DNA from: QHWT01 sp046734675
GTDB taxonomy: Bacteria > Acidobacteriota > Vicinamibacteria > Vicinamibacterales > 2-12-FULL-66-21
NCBI GenBank assembly: GCA_046734675.1
Contig: JBKPRU010000108.1
Span: 1-32,428 of the forward strand
DNA length: 32,428 bases
Direction of reading: 5' to 3'
Part shown: positions 1-9,019 of the stretch, piece after piece
Layout of the letters: each line of letters starts with the position of its first letter
Numbering within the stretch: the first letter of the stretch is position 1
The notes under the pieces: generated by a model
What the model was told of the DNA's origin: nothing
Database searches by the model: none
Seen by the model: the letters and a program-made list of their open reading frames with translations, nothing else
Translations under genes and position numbers: made by a program

Positions 1-2653
1 CGGCCGACGGCAGGCCCGAGAGAATCGTCAGCGGGTGAATGAAGCTCTCGTAGAGGATGCCCAGCACCACGTAGATGACGAAGATCGCGAGCGCGAGCAC
101 CCAGCCGAGGCCGCGCAGTGAATCCTGGAACGCCTGCGCCGTGCCCTGGAAGCTGCCGGTCACGACGCTCGGCAGCGATTCGAGCGCGAGCCGCTCGACG
201 CGGGCGACCGCGTCGCCGAGCGCCACGCCCGGCTTCAGGTTGAACGACACCGTCACCGACGGCAGCTGGCCGACGTGGTTGATCGACTGCGGCCCCGCCG
301 ACAGCTTCGTGGTGACCACTTCGGAGAGCGGCACCAGCTTTGAGCCGGGCGCCTGCACGTAGAGCATCGAGAGCGCATTCGGATCGCGCTGGAACTCCGG
401 CGCGACCTGCATGATCACCTGATACTGATCCTCGGGCGCGAAGATCTGCGAGACCTGGCGCGTCCCGTACGCGGAGTTGAGCGCCGACTGCACCTGATCG
501 ACGGTGAGGCCGAGCGCCGAGACGCGGTCGCGATCGATGTCGACCGACAGCTGCGGCGTGCGGATCTGCAGATCCGAGCTGACGTCCTCGAGCCCTTCGA
601 CCTGACGCATCCGCGCCTCGAACTCCGGCGCGGCACGATACAACTCGTCGGTGTCGGGGCTTTGTAGCGTGAACTGATACTGGCTGCGCGACTGCATGCC
701 GCCGATGCGGATGGCCGGCGGATTCGACAGGAAGGAGCGGACGCCGGGGACTCGCGCCAGCTTCGGCCTGAGCTCGTCGATCACTTCGTCGGCGGTCAGG
801 CTGCGCTGGTTGCGCGGCTTCAGTTCGACGTCGAGCCGGCCGCCGCCGAACCCGCCGATGTTGACCGTGTAGGCGGCAACGTTCGGGTCGTTCTCGAGAA
901 TGTCCATGATCTCGAGGTGGTGCTTGACCGCCTGATCGAAACCGATGCCCTGAATCGTTTCGACCTGCCCGTTCAATTGCCCGGTGTCCACCGACGGAAT
1001 GAACCCGGTCGGGACGATCGTGAACAGATAGACCGTGGCTGCCAGCGTCGCAGCCGAGATCAGCATCGTCGTGCCCTTGAAGCGAATCGTCTGGCGCAGG
1101 CTCCACGCGTAGCCGTTCAACCAGGCATCGAACATCCGCTCGGTGACGTTGTAGAAGCGGCCGTGCTTCTGCGCGTGCGGCGACTTGAGGAAGCGGCTGC
1201 ACAGCATCGGCGTGAGCGTCAGCGACACCAGGCCGGACACGAGAATTGCCGACGCAATCGTCACCGCGAACTCGTGCATCAGCCGCCCGACGATGCCGCC
1301 CATGAACAGGATGGGGATGAACACCGCGGCGAGCGAGATCGTCATCGAGACGATCGTGAAGGCGATCTCCTTCGACCCGTCGAGCGCCGCCTGCATCCGC
1401 GGCTTGCCCATCTCCATGTGCCGGACGATGTTCTCCAGCATCACGATCGCGTCGTCGACGACGAAGCCGACCGACAGGGTGAGCGCCATCAACGAGAGGT
1501 TGTCGAGGCTGTATTCGAGCGCCCACATGACCGCGAACGTGCCGATAATCGAGAACGGCAGCGCGAGGCTGGGGATGATCGTGGCCGAGAGATTCCTGAG
1601 GAACAGGAAGATGACGAGGATGACCAGGAACACGGTCAGCAGCAGCGTGAACTTGACGTCCTCGACCGATTCGCGGATCGACTGCGCGCGGTCGCTGCGG
1701 ATCGCCAGGGTCACCGAGGCCGGCAGCTGCCGCTGCAGCTCGGCGAGCTGCTCCCTGATCGCGTCGACGACTTCGACCGTGTTCGTGCCCGGCTGACGCT
1801 GAATGGCGAGGTAGATCGTCCGCTCGCCGTTGTACCAACTGATGTTCCGCTCGTTCTCGACGCCGTCGTAGACGTTGGCGACTTCGCCGAGCCGCACGTC
1901 GCTGCCGTTGCGATACGCGACGACGATGTTGCGGAAGCTTTCCGCGTCGCGCAGCTGGCCGGTGGCCTGCACGACGAAGTTGCGGTTCGGCCCGTAGAGC
2001 GTGCCGGTCGGCCGGTTGGAGTTCGCCGCCGAGATCGCCTGCGCCACCTGATCGATGCCGATCTGGCGCGAGGCCAGCTGCATCGGGTCGATGTCGACGC
2101 GCACCGCGAACTTCTGCGCGCCGAACACGTTCACCTGCGCGACGCCGGTGACCATCGACAGTCGCTGCGCGATGGTGTCCTCCGCATAGCGGTTGACGAC
2201 CGGGAGCGGCAGCGTCTTCGAGCTGAGGACGAGGAACAGCACCGGCGCGTCGGCGGGGTTGGTCTTGCGGAACGACGGCGGCGTCGGCATCGGCGGCAGC
2301 CCGCGCTGCGCCCGCGACAGCGTCGCCTGCACGTCCTGCGCGGCCGAATCGATGTCGCGGCTCAGATCGAACTGCAGCGTGATGTCGGTGCTGCCCTGGC
2401 GGCTGCTCGAGCTGATCGACGAGATGCCGGGGATCGTCGTGAACGCCTTCTCGAGCGGCGTCGCGACGGTGTTGGCCATCGTGTCGGGGTTCGCGCCCGG
2501 CAGGTTGGCGCTGACCTGAAGCGTCGGGAAGTCGACCGTCGGCAGGTCGGCGACCGGCAGCAGCCGATAGCCCATGATGCCGAAGATGAGGATCGAGAGC
2601 ACCAGCAGCGTCGTCGCGACCGGCCGCCGGATGAATGGTTCAGCGAAGTTCAT
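1..2653 (-). CDS. RND efflux transporter, inner-membrane pump (partial)
   Basis: My reading of the reverse strand gives an open frame of about 884 codons from the ATG at 2653 to the window edge, where it is cut; family members are about 1,030-1,060 residues. The N-terminus (MNFAEPFIRRPVATTLL) and the TM4 stretch GFVVDDAIVMLENIVRH, carrying the paired proton-relay aspartates, are typical of HAE1/MdtB-AcrB pumps, which drive proton-coupled export across the envelope as trimers. The large periplasmic porter loops and the second TM bundle (ending ILYESFIHPLTILSGLPSA) are present. A GAGG sequence lies 5 nt before the start. It follows the adaptor gene after about 30 nt, so the two form one operon; no outer-membrane TolC partner is seen in the window. 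Substrate unknown. Confidence 0.93.
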   Translation of the reverse strand, partial: MNFAEPFIRRPVATTLLVLSILIFGIMGYRLLPVADLPTVDFPTLQVSANLPGANPDTMANTVATPLEKAFTTIPGISSISSSSRQGSTDITLQFDLSRDIDSAAQDVQATLSRAQRGLPPMPTPPSFRKTNPADAPVLFLVLSSKTLPLPVVNRYAEDTIAQRLSMVTGVAQVNVFGAQKFAVRVDIDPMQLASRQIGIDQVAQAISAANSNRPTGTLYGPNRNFVVQATGQLRDAESFRNIVVAYRNGSDVRLGEVANVYDGVENERNISWYNGERTIYLAIQRQPGTNTVEVVDAIREQLAELQRQLPASVTLAIRSDRAQSIRESVEDVKFTLLLTVFLVILVIFLFLRNLSATIIPSLALPFSIIGTFAVMWALEYSLDNLSLMALTLSVGFVVDDAIVMLENIVRHMEMGKPRMQAALDGSKEIAFTIVSMTISLAAVFIPILFMGGIVGRLMHEFAVTIASAILVSGLVSLTLTPMLCSRFLKSPHAQKHGRFYNVTERMFDAWLNGYAWSLRQTIRFKGTTMLISAATLAATVYLFTIVPTGFIPSVDTGQLNGQVETIQGIGFDQAVKHHLEIMDILENDPNVAAYTVNIGGFGGGRLDVELKPRNQRSLTADEVIDELRPKLARVPGVRSFLSNPPAIRIGGMQSRSQYQFTLQSPDTDELYRAAPEFEARMRQVEGLEDVSSDLQIRTPQLSVDIDRDRVSALGLTVDQVQSALNSAYGTRQVSQIFAPEDQYQVIMQVAPEFQRDPNALSMLYVQAPGSKLVPLSEVVTTKLSAGPQSINHVGQLPSVTVSFNLKPGVALGDAVARVERLALESLPSVVTGSFQGTAQAFQDSLRGLGWVLALAIFVIYVVLGILYESFIHPLTILSGLPSA

Positions 2654-2684
2654 GGTGTCCTCGGTGTCCTCGGTCGCTCCGCCG

Positions 2685-4031
2685 TCAGTAGCCGCCGCTC
2701 GCGCGTCCGCCTTCACCCCGCCGTCCGCCCTGCGCTCCGCCGCGTGCGCCGGCGCCGGCGGCGTTCCCGCCGCGGCGTCCTGCGTCGGCTGAATCCGCCG
2801 GCACGCTGACGCGCGCTCCCGGCGTGAGCCGCAGGTGCCCGTCGGTCACGACTTCTTCTCCCGCCGTCAGCCCGTCCGCAATGATCATTTCCTCGCCGAC
2901 CTGCCGGTCGATCTTCACGTTGCGGAGTTCGGCGGTGCGATCGGCCTTGATCACGTAGACGTACTGCCCCTGCTGCGAGGTCTGCACGGCGGTGGCGGGC
3001 ACGACGATCGCGTTGGGATCGTTGGTGAGCTGCAGCGAGACCTGCACGAACAGGCCCGGCCAGAGCATCCGGCTCGTGTTGGGAAACGTCGCCTTCAATT
3101 TGATCGTGCCGGTTGTCGGATCGACGGCGTTGTCGATGAACGTCACCTTGCCGACTTCCAGCGGCTCCGGCGGATCGGTGGGGCTCGACGCCTGACCGCT
3201 GCCCGGTGCCGGAGGGGGCGTTCCAGCCGAACCGCCGCCCGCCGGCGCGGTCCCCGGCTGCACGCGCGCGTCGACCTCGAGGGCCCGCCGCCCCTGGAAG
3301 CGGCGGATGTCCTGAAGATAGCGGCCCGGCACCGAGAACGTGACGTAGATCGGCGACATCTGATTGATGACGACGAGCGGCGTCGTATCATTGGCGCGAA
3401 CGAGGTCGCCTTCCCGCAAGCTCAGCGATCCGGTCCGGCCCGAGATCGGTGCGGTGATGCGCGTGTACTGCAGGTTGAGCCGCGCGTTCTGCACCGCCGC
3501 GCGATCCGCCTGCAGCGTGGCCTGCAGCGCCTCGGCTCCCGCCGTTTGCGTTTCGTACTGATCGCGCGGAATGAGACCGCGCTTGTAGAGATCCTCGTAG
3601 CGTGCGCGCTGCGACTGCGCGTTGTTCGCCGTCGCGGTGTCGCGCGCGAGCACCGCTTCCGCCTGCGCCAGCGCCGTCTCGAACGGGCGCGGGTCGATCG
3701 TGAAGAGGAGCTGCCCTTTCGTGACTTCCTGCCCTTCCGCGAAGTGCACCTGGCTCAGCTGCCCCGTCACCTGCGCGCGGATCTGCACGGTCGACAGCGC
3801 TTCACCGGTGCCGACGGCCGGCAACGTCAGCGGCACACTCTTCGCCACCGCCTTCGCGGTCACGACTGGCACCGGTCCGCCGCCGCCGCGCCCGCCGCGT
3901 CCACCGGCGCCACCGCCCCGGCCTTCCGTCGTCGCGGCCCCGCCCGGGCTGCTGTTCTTCTGTGACGAACAGCCGGCGAGGCACACGCTGAACAGAGTGA
4001 CGAGGGCGACGGTCTGAAAATGGCTGGGCAT
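2685..4031 (-). CDS. RND efflux periplasmic adaptor lipoprotein (MdtA/AcrA-like)
   Basis: A 448-residue membrane-fusion protein linking the RND pump to an outer-membrane channel. The N-terminus is a lipoprotein signal with lipobox L-A-G-C (Cys21), so it should be anchored in a membrane and face the periplasm. The split lipoyl/barrel-sandwich halves (VQIRAQVTGQLSQVHFAEGQ; ITAPISGRTGSLSLREGDLV) flank a helical hairpin, followed by beta-barrel and membrane-proximal domains (LKATFPNTSRMLWPGLFVQV). Low-complexity Gly/Arg segments after the lipobox and at the extreme C-terminus (GGNAAGAGARGGAQGGRRG) are unusual additions. I chose the ATG at 4031 over a TTG at 4040. It is the first gene of the pump operon. 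Confidence 0.92.
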   Translation of the reverse strand: MPSHFQTVALVTLFSVCLAGCSSQKNSSPGGAATTEGRGGGAGGRGGRGGGGPVPVVTAKAVAKSVPLTLPAVGTGEALSTVQIRAQVTGQLSQVHFAEGQEVTKGQLLFTIDPRPFETALAQAEAVLARDTATANNAQSQRARYEDLYKRGLIPRDQYETQTAGAEALQATLQADRAAVQNARLNLQYTRITAPISGRTGSLSLREGDLVRANDTTPLVVINQMSPIYVTFSVPGRYLQDIRRFQGRRALEVDARVQPGTAPAGGGSAGTPPPAPGSGQASSPTDPPEPLEVGKVTFIDNAVDPTTGTIKLKATFPNTSRMLWPGLFVQVSLQLTNDPNAIVVPATAVQTSQQGQYVYVIKADRTAELRNVKIDRQVGEEMIIADGLTAGEEVVTDGHLRLTPGARVSVPADSADAGRRGGNAAGAGARGGAQGGRRGEGGRASGGY

Positions 4032-4097
4032 TCGGTACAAGGAAAGGCCTGTCTATGCGAGGACGACGGCCGTCCCGGCGGCGTTTACCTGAAACCT

Positions 4098-4538
4098 CTA
4101 TTTTATTGCCGAATAATCAGTTGGCTGCAGGAATCGCGACTCGGTCTTGACGCCGGTCAGCCCCTTCTCGCGCGTCTCGTTCCTGACCTTCTGCCATTCC
4201 GGATCCGCATTGAACTCGGCCCAGTGCTTCTTCGCTTCCTCCTGGCTGGGGTGCGCCAGGATGTAGATGAGCGTGTTCGGGGTGTCGACCGGCGTCCAGT
4301 AGCCGATGCTCGTCATGCCGTGCCGGTCGAAGATGCGGCGCGTGTGATCGCGGAAACGCGCGTTCAGCATGTCGAGCTGCGTCGCGTCGGGCACCGTGTA
4401 GGTGCGGAGCTCGAAGATGCGCGTACCTGCCGGTGGTTGCTGTGCCATCACGACGTCGCGCGCCGAAGCCTGTCCGATGAAGTAGCCCGTCAGCAGCAGC
4501 GCCGCCGCCGCGCTCATGCGAATAACCATCCTGAACAT
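4098..4538 (-). CDS. NIPSNAP-family protein with N-terminal signal/anchor
   Basis: A 146-residue protein. An N-terminal hydrophobic segment (AAAALLLTGYFIGQASA) suggests export or membrane anchoring. The rest fits the NIPSNAP dimeric alpha/beta-barrel fold: FELRTYTVPDATQLDMLNARFRDHT, then YWTPVDTPNTLIYILAH and AEFNADPEWQKV. Biochemical role unknown. The ATG at 4538 is chosen because GGAGG lies 9 nt upstream; a frame extension to 4580 has no such site. It lies between a REP pair and the efflux adaptor on the same strand as rhaI. The fold resembles rhamnose mutarotase only superficially, and I do not assign that function. Confidence 0.85.
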   Translation of the reverse strand: MFRMVIRMSAAAALLLTGYFIGQASARDVVMAQQPPAGTRIFELRTYTVPDATQLDMLNARFRDHTRRIFDRHGMTSIGYWTPVDTPNTLIYILAHPSQEEAKKHWAEFNADPEWQKVRNETREKGLTGVKTESRFLQPTDYSAIK

Positions 4539-4580
4539 TAGTGAGATCCCTCCGTCTGGTGAGTTGTGAACCCTTGCCAC

Positions 4581-4639
4581 GTAGGCCGGGTCTTTAGACC
4601 CGGCGCTTCCGCACCGGCGGACCTGAAGGTCCGCCCTAC
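4581..4639. repeat. REPIN: inverted pair of GTAG-headed REP palindromes
   Basis: GTAG at 4581 is followed by the perfect 9-bp hairpin GCCGGGTCT/AGACCCGGC (4585-4604). After about 11 nt comes a second hairpin, GGCGGACCT/AGGTCCGCC (4616-4635), ending in CTAC, the inverted GTAG. This is the classic REPIN layout, with tetranucleotide heads facing outwards. It lies in the gap between the rhaI stop and the NIPSNAP start. Confidence 0.8.
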
Positions 4640-4671
4640 ACCTGAGAATGCGTCACGCTCGAAGCTGCCCG

Positions 4672-5862
4672 TCACGCGTACGATGATGCGTTGGACGTCG
4701 CCTTCGCGCCGCGTTCCGCGGTGATCCGTTCCAGATACCCGCTCTCGCGGAACGCCTGCATCGGATCGGCGGGCAGGCCATGCGACGTGCGCCACTCGCG
4801 AATCGCCGGCCGCACGTCGGTCGCGAAGGCGTCCTGCAGCAGCGACTCCGCGCGGACGAGATCGGCGCGCTGCTGCGCGTCGAGCAGCGACGTGTGGTCG
4901 ACGATCGCCGCTTTCGCGAACAGCTCCTGCGCGGTCGTCACGGTCTGGATCATCGCTTCGATCTTTCCCTTGAGGTTGTGACTCTGGTCGACCATGTAGG
5001 CGATGTCGGCGCGACGGCCGGTCTCGTGCTCGAACAGCCGGATCTCGTGGAAGATGCGGAACACCTGGTACGGATCGATGGACCCGAGCGTCAGGTCGTC
5101 GTCCGCGTAGCGGCGATCGTTGAAGTGGAAGCCGCCAAGCATGTCCTCAGCGAGCAGCCACGCGACGATCTGCTCGATGTTCTGCGACAGATAGTGATGG
5201 CCGGTGTCCACCAGCACGCGCGCCTGCGGCCCGGCCGCGCGCGCGAGCAGCAGCGCCATGCCCCAGTCCGCAATGTCGGTGTGGTAGAACGCCGGCTCGA
5301 ACGGCTTGTACTCGACGAGCATCCGCTGGCCCGACGCGAGCGCCGCGTGGCTCTTCTGAAGCGACTCGATGAACCACGCGCGCCGCTGACGGATGTTCTG
5401 TGTCCCCGGATAGTTCGACCCGTCCGCGAACCAGAGCGAGAGGTCGCGGCTCCCGACCTCGCGCGCGATCGCGATGCTGTCCTCGACATGCCGCCGCGCC
5501 GCGGCGCGAACGAGCGGATCGGGATTGCCGAACGATCCGAACTTGTATTCCTGGTCCTGAAACAGATTCGGATTGATCGATCCGGGGGCAACGCCGTACT
5601 GCGCGGCCAGTCGTTTCACATCCTTCGCGCTGGCGACACCATCAGGCAGATCCCAGAGCACGTGCAGCGCCAGCGTCGGGCACACGCCGGTGAGCGCGTG
5701 CACCTGCCCCGCGTCGCTGAACTTCTCGTCAATCGTCGACGCCGCAGCCGCCTGCAGGAATTTCCCGAACCGCGTGCCGGTGTTTGCAAACCCCCAGGAC
5801 GGCAACTCGATGCGCAGGCCGTCGAGAGCTGCGAAGATGACATCCGCCTGACGCGTCTGCAT
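4672..5862 (-). CDS. rhaI: L-rhamnose isomerase (Pseudomonas stutzeri type)
   Basis: A 396-residue TIM-barrel isomerase converting L-rhamnose to L-rhamnulose. Candidate metal ligands are Glu184 (LVEYKPFEP), Asp219 (VLVDTGHH), His246 (GGFHFNDRR) and Asp292 (YMVDQSHN). Their spacings of 35, 27 and 46 residues equal those I recall for the P. stutzeri enzyme (E219, D254, H281, D327), which makes the call strong. The ATG at 5862 has AAGGAG 7 nt upstream; the in-frame extension to 5904 lacks such a site. It lies downstream of the sugar ABC importer genes on the same strand, separated by about 137 nt that hold a REPIN. It works with RhaB and RhaEW, encoded 20 kb away in the window. Confidence 0.93.
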   Translation of the reverse strand: MQTRQADVIFAALDGLRIELPSWGFANTGTRFGKFLQAAAASTIDEKFSDAGQVHALTGVCPTLALHVLWDLPDGVASAKDVKRLAAQYGVAPGSINPNLFQDQEYKFGSFGNPDPLVRAAARRHVEDSIAIAREVGSRDLSLWFADGSNYPGTQNIRQRRAWFIESLQKSHAALASGQRMLVEYKPFEPAFYHTDIADWGMALLLARAAGPQARVLVDTGHHYLSQNIEQIVAWLLAEDMLGGFHFNDRRYADDDLTLGSIDPYQVFRIFHEIRLFEHETGRRADIAYMVDQSHNLKGKIEAMIQTVTTAQELFAKAAIVDHTSLLDAQQRADLVRAESLLQDAFATDVRPAIREWRTSHGLPADPMQAFRESGYLERITAERGAKATSNASSYA

Positions 5863-5906
5863 AGCCAACTCCTTCTTCCAAATCCGCGTCGCCGAACCCG
5901 TCACAC

Positions 5907-5978
5907 GTAGGCCGGGTCTTTAGACCCGGCGCACGCGCGATCGCCTCACGCCCGGGCGGGTCTGAAGACCCGCCCCAC
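5907..5978. repeat. REPIN between rhaI and the ABC importer genes
   Basis: GTAG (5907-5910) heads a GCCGGGTCT/AGACCCGGC hairpin. About 23 nt later comes GGGCGGGTCT/AGACCCGCCC (5954-5975), ending in CCAC, a decayed form of CTAC. The outward-facing layout matches the element at 4581. Confidence 0.78.
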
Positions 5979-5999
5979 ACCTGTCATTGTTCGTATAAA

Positions 6000-8060
6000 T
6001 CAGAAGTCATATCGATCGATGTTCGCCTTGTTCATCAGCAGCGGCGCGCCGAGAATGATCTCGGATCCGCGGACCTCGATGGTCCCGAGGCGGCCCGCGT
6101 CGATCGAGGTCGCGCCCGCCGCGAACCCCTGCTGCACGAGCTTCGCCGCTGCGAGCACCGTCAGATACCCGAGGTCGCGCGTGTTCCAGAGGATGACGGC
6201 CTGCACGACGCCGCCGTGCACGTACGGCTTGTTGATGTTCGGCAGCGACAGGCCGATGACGCTCACGTCACCGGCGCGGTTGGCCTGCCGCACCGCTTCC
6301 GCCGACCCCGGCACCGCGGGTGCGGAGATCGCCATCACCAGCTTGACGTTCGGATAGACGCGCAGAATCGTCTGCGTTTCCGCGAACGCCTTGTCGCGAT
6401 CGTCGTCGCTCGGACGGATTGTCGCGAGCTTCAGGTCGGGATACTTCGCGGCGAGGCGCTTGCGGATGTTCGCGATCCACTCGTTCTGGTTCGCGGCGCT
6501 CAGCGCGCCCGTGATGATCGCGAACTCTCCTTTGCCGCCGAGCAGCCGCGCCGCTTCGTCGGTCAGCGAGTTGGCGATCCCCTCGGGTGTTGCCTGGTTG
6601 ACGAAGAAGTCGCGCGCGTCCGGCTCCGCGTCGGCATCCCACGTCAGCACCTTGATGCCGCGGGAGCGCGCCTTGCGCAGCACCGACGAGATCCCGCCGC
6701 GGTTCTCGACGGCGACGGCGATGGCGTCCACCTTGCGCGTGATCCAGTTTTCCACGAGCTCGTTCTGGCGGGCCGCGTCGAGGCTGGTCGGTCCGTCCCA
6801 GATCAACTCGACATTCAGCTCGCGGGCCGCTTCCTCCGCACCGGCGCGGCAGCTGATGAAATACGGATCCCCCTTCGCCTTCGGCATCATCGCGATCACG
6901 GACCGCGGTCCCGCGGCCGACGCCGCGGGCTGCGGCGATGGCTCGGCGGCGCTCGCACCGGCGCGCCCGCCTGTCGACGATGATGCAAGCGAGCGCACGA
7001 GCCACACGTTCGTGCCGGCAACGATCAGCGACCCGACGATCACGGCGGCGCACAGTACCGCCACCTGGCTGTTTCTCACCTCGACGTCCTCCGTGGCCGG
7101 CGCGGCCGGCGCGCGCGCCGTCATCCTGACACGATCGATGCCGATCGTCACGAGGAGCAGCGTGCCGGTGAGCACGCCTGCCAGCTCCGACGGCAGCGCC
7201 GCGAGCTGCAGGCCGTTGCGGAGCACGCTCAGCGCCAGCAGACCCAGGAGTGTGCCGCCAAGCGTCCCGCGTCCGCCGAACACCGAGGTCCCGCCCAGCA
7301 CGACCGCGGTGATCGCATCGAGCTCGTAGCCCGTGCCGGCGTCCGATCGCGCCTGCCCCATGTGCGCGACGTAGACGATTGCGGCGAGGCTCGCGACCAC
7401 GCCCGACAGCAGGTACACGAGCCCGGTGCGCCGGCGCACCGGGATGCCCGCATAGCGCGCACCCGCCGGCGAAAACCCGATGGCGTAGAGGGCGCGGCCG
7501 ACGACCGACCGGTGCAGCAGGATCGTATACGCCGCGAAGACCGCAGCGAAGATCGGCAGCTGCGCCGGGATGACGCCCCACAGGTACCCTTGTCCGAGCG
7601 CCAGGAACGAGGGCGGAAAGTTCGTGTAGTTCACCGCCGCGTGCGTCAGCCCTTCCGCGATCCCGCGGAAGAGCGACAGCGATCCAAGCGTCACGATGAG
7701 CGGCGGGATCCCGAGGCGAGAGACGAGCGCGGCGTTCAGCGCGCCGCCGGCGGTGCCGGCTCCGAGCGCAAGGATGGCCGCCGCCGCAATGCCAACCTCC
7801 CATTCGCGCGACGCGGCCCCGAAGACGACCGCCGCGAGCCCCATCATCGCGCCGACGGACAGATCGATCCCGCCGCTGACGATCACCGGCGTGAGCGCGA
7901 CGGCGAGCAGCCCCAGCTCCACGCTGACCCGCAGCACCTCGAAGGCATTGCCGACGGTGAAGAACTGCGGCGCGACTGCCGCGAAGATTGCGACTTCCGT
8001 CGCCAGCGCGCCCGCGAGGATCCATTCGCCGCTCGACAGCCCGCGCCGCCGCCCGGCCAT
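6000..8060 (-). CDS. Sugar ABC transporter: permease fused in frame to substrate-binding protein
   Basis: A single 686-codon frame with no internal stop. Residues 1-310 are a CUT2/RbsC-type permease (VIVSGGIDLSVGAMMGLAAV; LGGTSVFGGRGTLGGTLLG). Residues 332-355 form one extra TM helix (VAVLCAAVIVGSLIVAG). After a Ser/Ala/Pro linker, 386-686 are a type-1 periplasmic sugar-binding domain (IAMMPKAKGDPYFISCRAGA ... KANIDRYDF) like RhaS/LsrB proteins. The extra helix would carry the binding domain into the periplasm. The ATG overlaps the upstream permease stop as TGATG, showing translational coupling. L-rhamnose is the likely substrate because rhaI is next downstream. A strong internal SD plus GTG at codon 328 suggests the binding protein can also be made separately; a sequencing indel creating the fusion cannot be excluded. 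Confidence 0.85.
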   Translation of the reverse strand: MAGRRRGLSSGEWILAGALATEVAIFAAVAPQFFTVGNAFEVLRVSVELGLLAVALTPVIVSGGIDLSVGAMMGLAAVVFGAASREWEVGIAAAAILALGAGTAGGALNAALVSRLGIPPLIVTLGSLSLFRGIAEGLTHAAVNYTNFPPSFLALGQGYLWGVIPAQLPIFAAVFAAYTILLHRSVVGRALYAIGFSPAGARYAGIPVRRRTGLVYLLSGVVASLAAIVYVAHMGQARSDAGTGYELDAITAVVLGGTSVFGGRGTLGGTLLGLLALSVLRNGLQLAALPSELAGVLTGTLLLVTIGIDRVRMTARAPAAPATEDVEVRNSQVAVLCAAVIVGSLIVAGTNVWLVRSLASSSTGGRAGASAAEPSPQPAASAAGPRSVIAMMPKAKGDPYFISCRAGAEEAARELNVELIWDGPTSLDAARQNELVENWITRKVDAIAVAVENRGGISSVLRKARSRGIKVLTWDADAEPDARDFFVNQATPEGIANSLTDEAARLLGGKGEFAIITGALSAANQNEWIANIRKRLAAKYPDLKLATIRPSDDDRDKAFAETQTILRVYPNVKLVMAISAPAVPGSAEAVRQANRAGDVSVIGLSLPNINKPYVHGGVVQAVILWNTRDLGYLTVLAAAKLVQQGFAAGATSIDAGRLGTIEVRGSEIILGAPLLMNKANIDRYDF
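7077..7092 (-). promoter_or_regulatory. Internal ribosome-binding site and GTG inside the permease-SBP fusion
   Basis: On the minus strand GGAGG (7092-7088) lies 8 nt before an in-frame GTG (7079-7077), codon 328 of the fused frame. Initiation there would give a 359-residue protein whose N-terminus (MRNSQVAVLCAAVIVGSLI) reads as an ordinary signal-anchor before the binding domain. The GTG is followed by A, so GTGA would overlap a stop in another frame, as at a normal permease/SBP gene junction. Confidence 0.55.
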
Positions 8061-9019
8061 CACGTCGCCTGCGCCGCGGCGTGCGACACCATCGGCTGCC
8101 CGCGGCGCTGCCGCCAGGCGTCGAGCGCCACGGCGGCGAGGATGATCGCGCCCTGGATCGCGCGCTCCCAGTAGGGGCTGACGCCGAGAAATACCAGCGC
8201 CGGCCCCACCATCGCGAGCAGCGCGACTCCGAGCAGCGTGCCGGTCATCGTGCCGCGGCCGCCGCGGATGGCGGCGCCGCCGACGACCACCGCGGCAATC
8301 ACTTTCATCTCGAGGCCGATGCCGGCGTTGCTGGGGATCTGGTTGAACCGCACGTCGTTGACGATCGCCGCCAGCCCCGTCAGCGCCCCTGCCATCGTGA
8401 AGACCGCCGCCTTCACCCGGGCGACGTCGAAGCCGGCGAGCCGCGCCGCATCTGGATCGGATCCCGTGGCATACACCGCGCGTCCCGCCGCAACGTGCCG
8501 CAGCACATAGGCGAGGCCGATGTAAAACGCCGCGGCAACGCCGCACGCGACCCACGGGTATGCGGACTGCGTGAGCCCGAACCATTGAAAGCTGTCCGGG
8601 AGATCCTGCACCCACGCGCCTTGCGTGGCCCACCGCAATCCATCGCGGAGCGCCACCATCGTCGCGAGCGTGACGACGATCGATGGCAGCGCGGCGTACG
8701 CGACGAGCGCGCCGTTCAAGGCGCCGAGCACCGCGCCCGCGGCCGACGCCGTAAGGATCGTGATCGGCATCGGTGCGCCGGCGAGCGCGACCACACCGGA
8801 GACGACACCACAGATGGCGAACACGGAGCCGACCGAAATGTCGATCTCTCCCGTCAGGATGACCAGCGTCGTCCCCATGGCGACGAACAGCACGGGGAGG
8901 TTGCCGAGGAGCAGATCGATCAGGTTCTCGCGGCTGAAGAAGCCGGGCGCCGCGATCGCCAGCACCACCGAGAGCGCCGCGATCGCGGCCACGAGCGAGC
9001 CGGTCCGGCGATCAGGCAA
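8060..9019 (-). CDS. Sugar ABC transporter permease (CUT2/RbsC family)
   Basis: About 319 residues, with multiple TM helices and the family signatures VILTGEIDISVGSVFAICGVVSGVVA and GGAAIRGGRGTMTGTLLGV, which resemble rhamnose/ribose/AI-2 importers (RhaP, RbsC, LsrC). I chose the TTG at 9019: GGAG lies 7 nt upstream and the start overlaps the ATPase stop by 8 nt. The longer frame to 9100 adds an Arg/Cys-rich non-membrane stretch, and a GTG at 8992 is a weaker alternative. With the fused second permease it would form a heterodimeric channel. Confidence 0.88.
   Translation of the reverse strand: MPDRRTGSLVAAIAALSVVLAIAAPGFFSRENLIDLLLGNLPVLFVAMGTTLVILTGEIDISVGSVFAICGVVSGVVALAGAPMPITILTASAAGAVLGALNGALVAYAALPSIVVTLATMVALRDGLRWATQGAWVQDLPDSFQWFGLTQSAYPWVACGVAAAFYIGLAYVLRHVAAGRAVYATGSDPDAARLAGFDVARVKAAVFTMAGALTGLAAIVNDVRFNQIPSNAGIGLEMKVIAAVVVGGAAIRGGRGTMTGTLLGVALLAMVGPALVFLGVSPYWERAIQGAIILAAVALDAWRQRRGQPMVSHAAAQAT

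Noticed and set aside
917..2809. A 630-codon plus-strand frame, Arg/Asp/His-rich
   Set aside because: It is the antisense shadow of the RND pump, which has full family similarity on the minus strand. The product is low-complexity and matches no fold.
4098..4538. L-rhamnose mutarotase (RhaM)
   Set aside because: The fold class and location are suggestive, but length, N-terminal anchor and the ELRTY motif fit NIPSNAP rather than RhaM.
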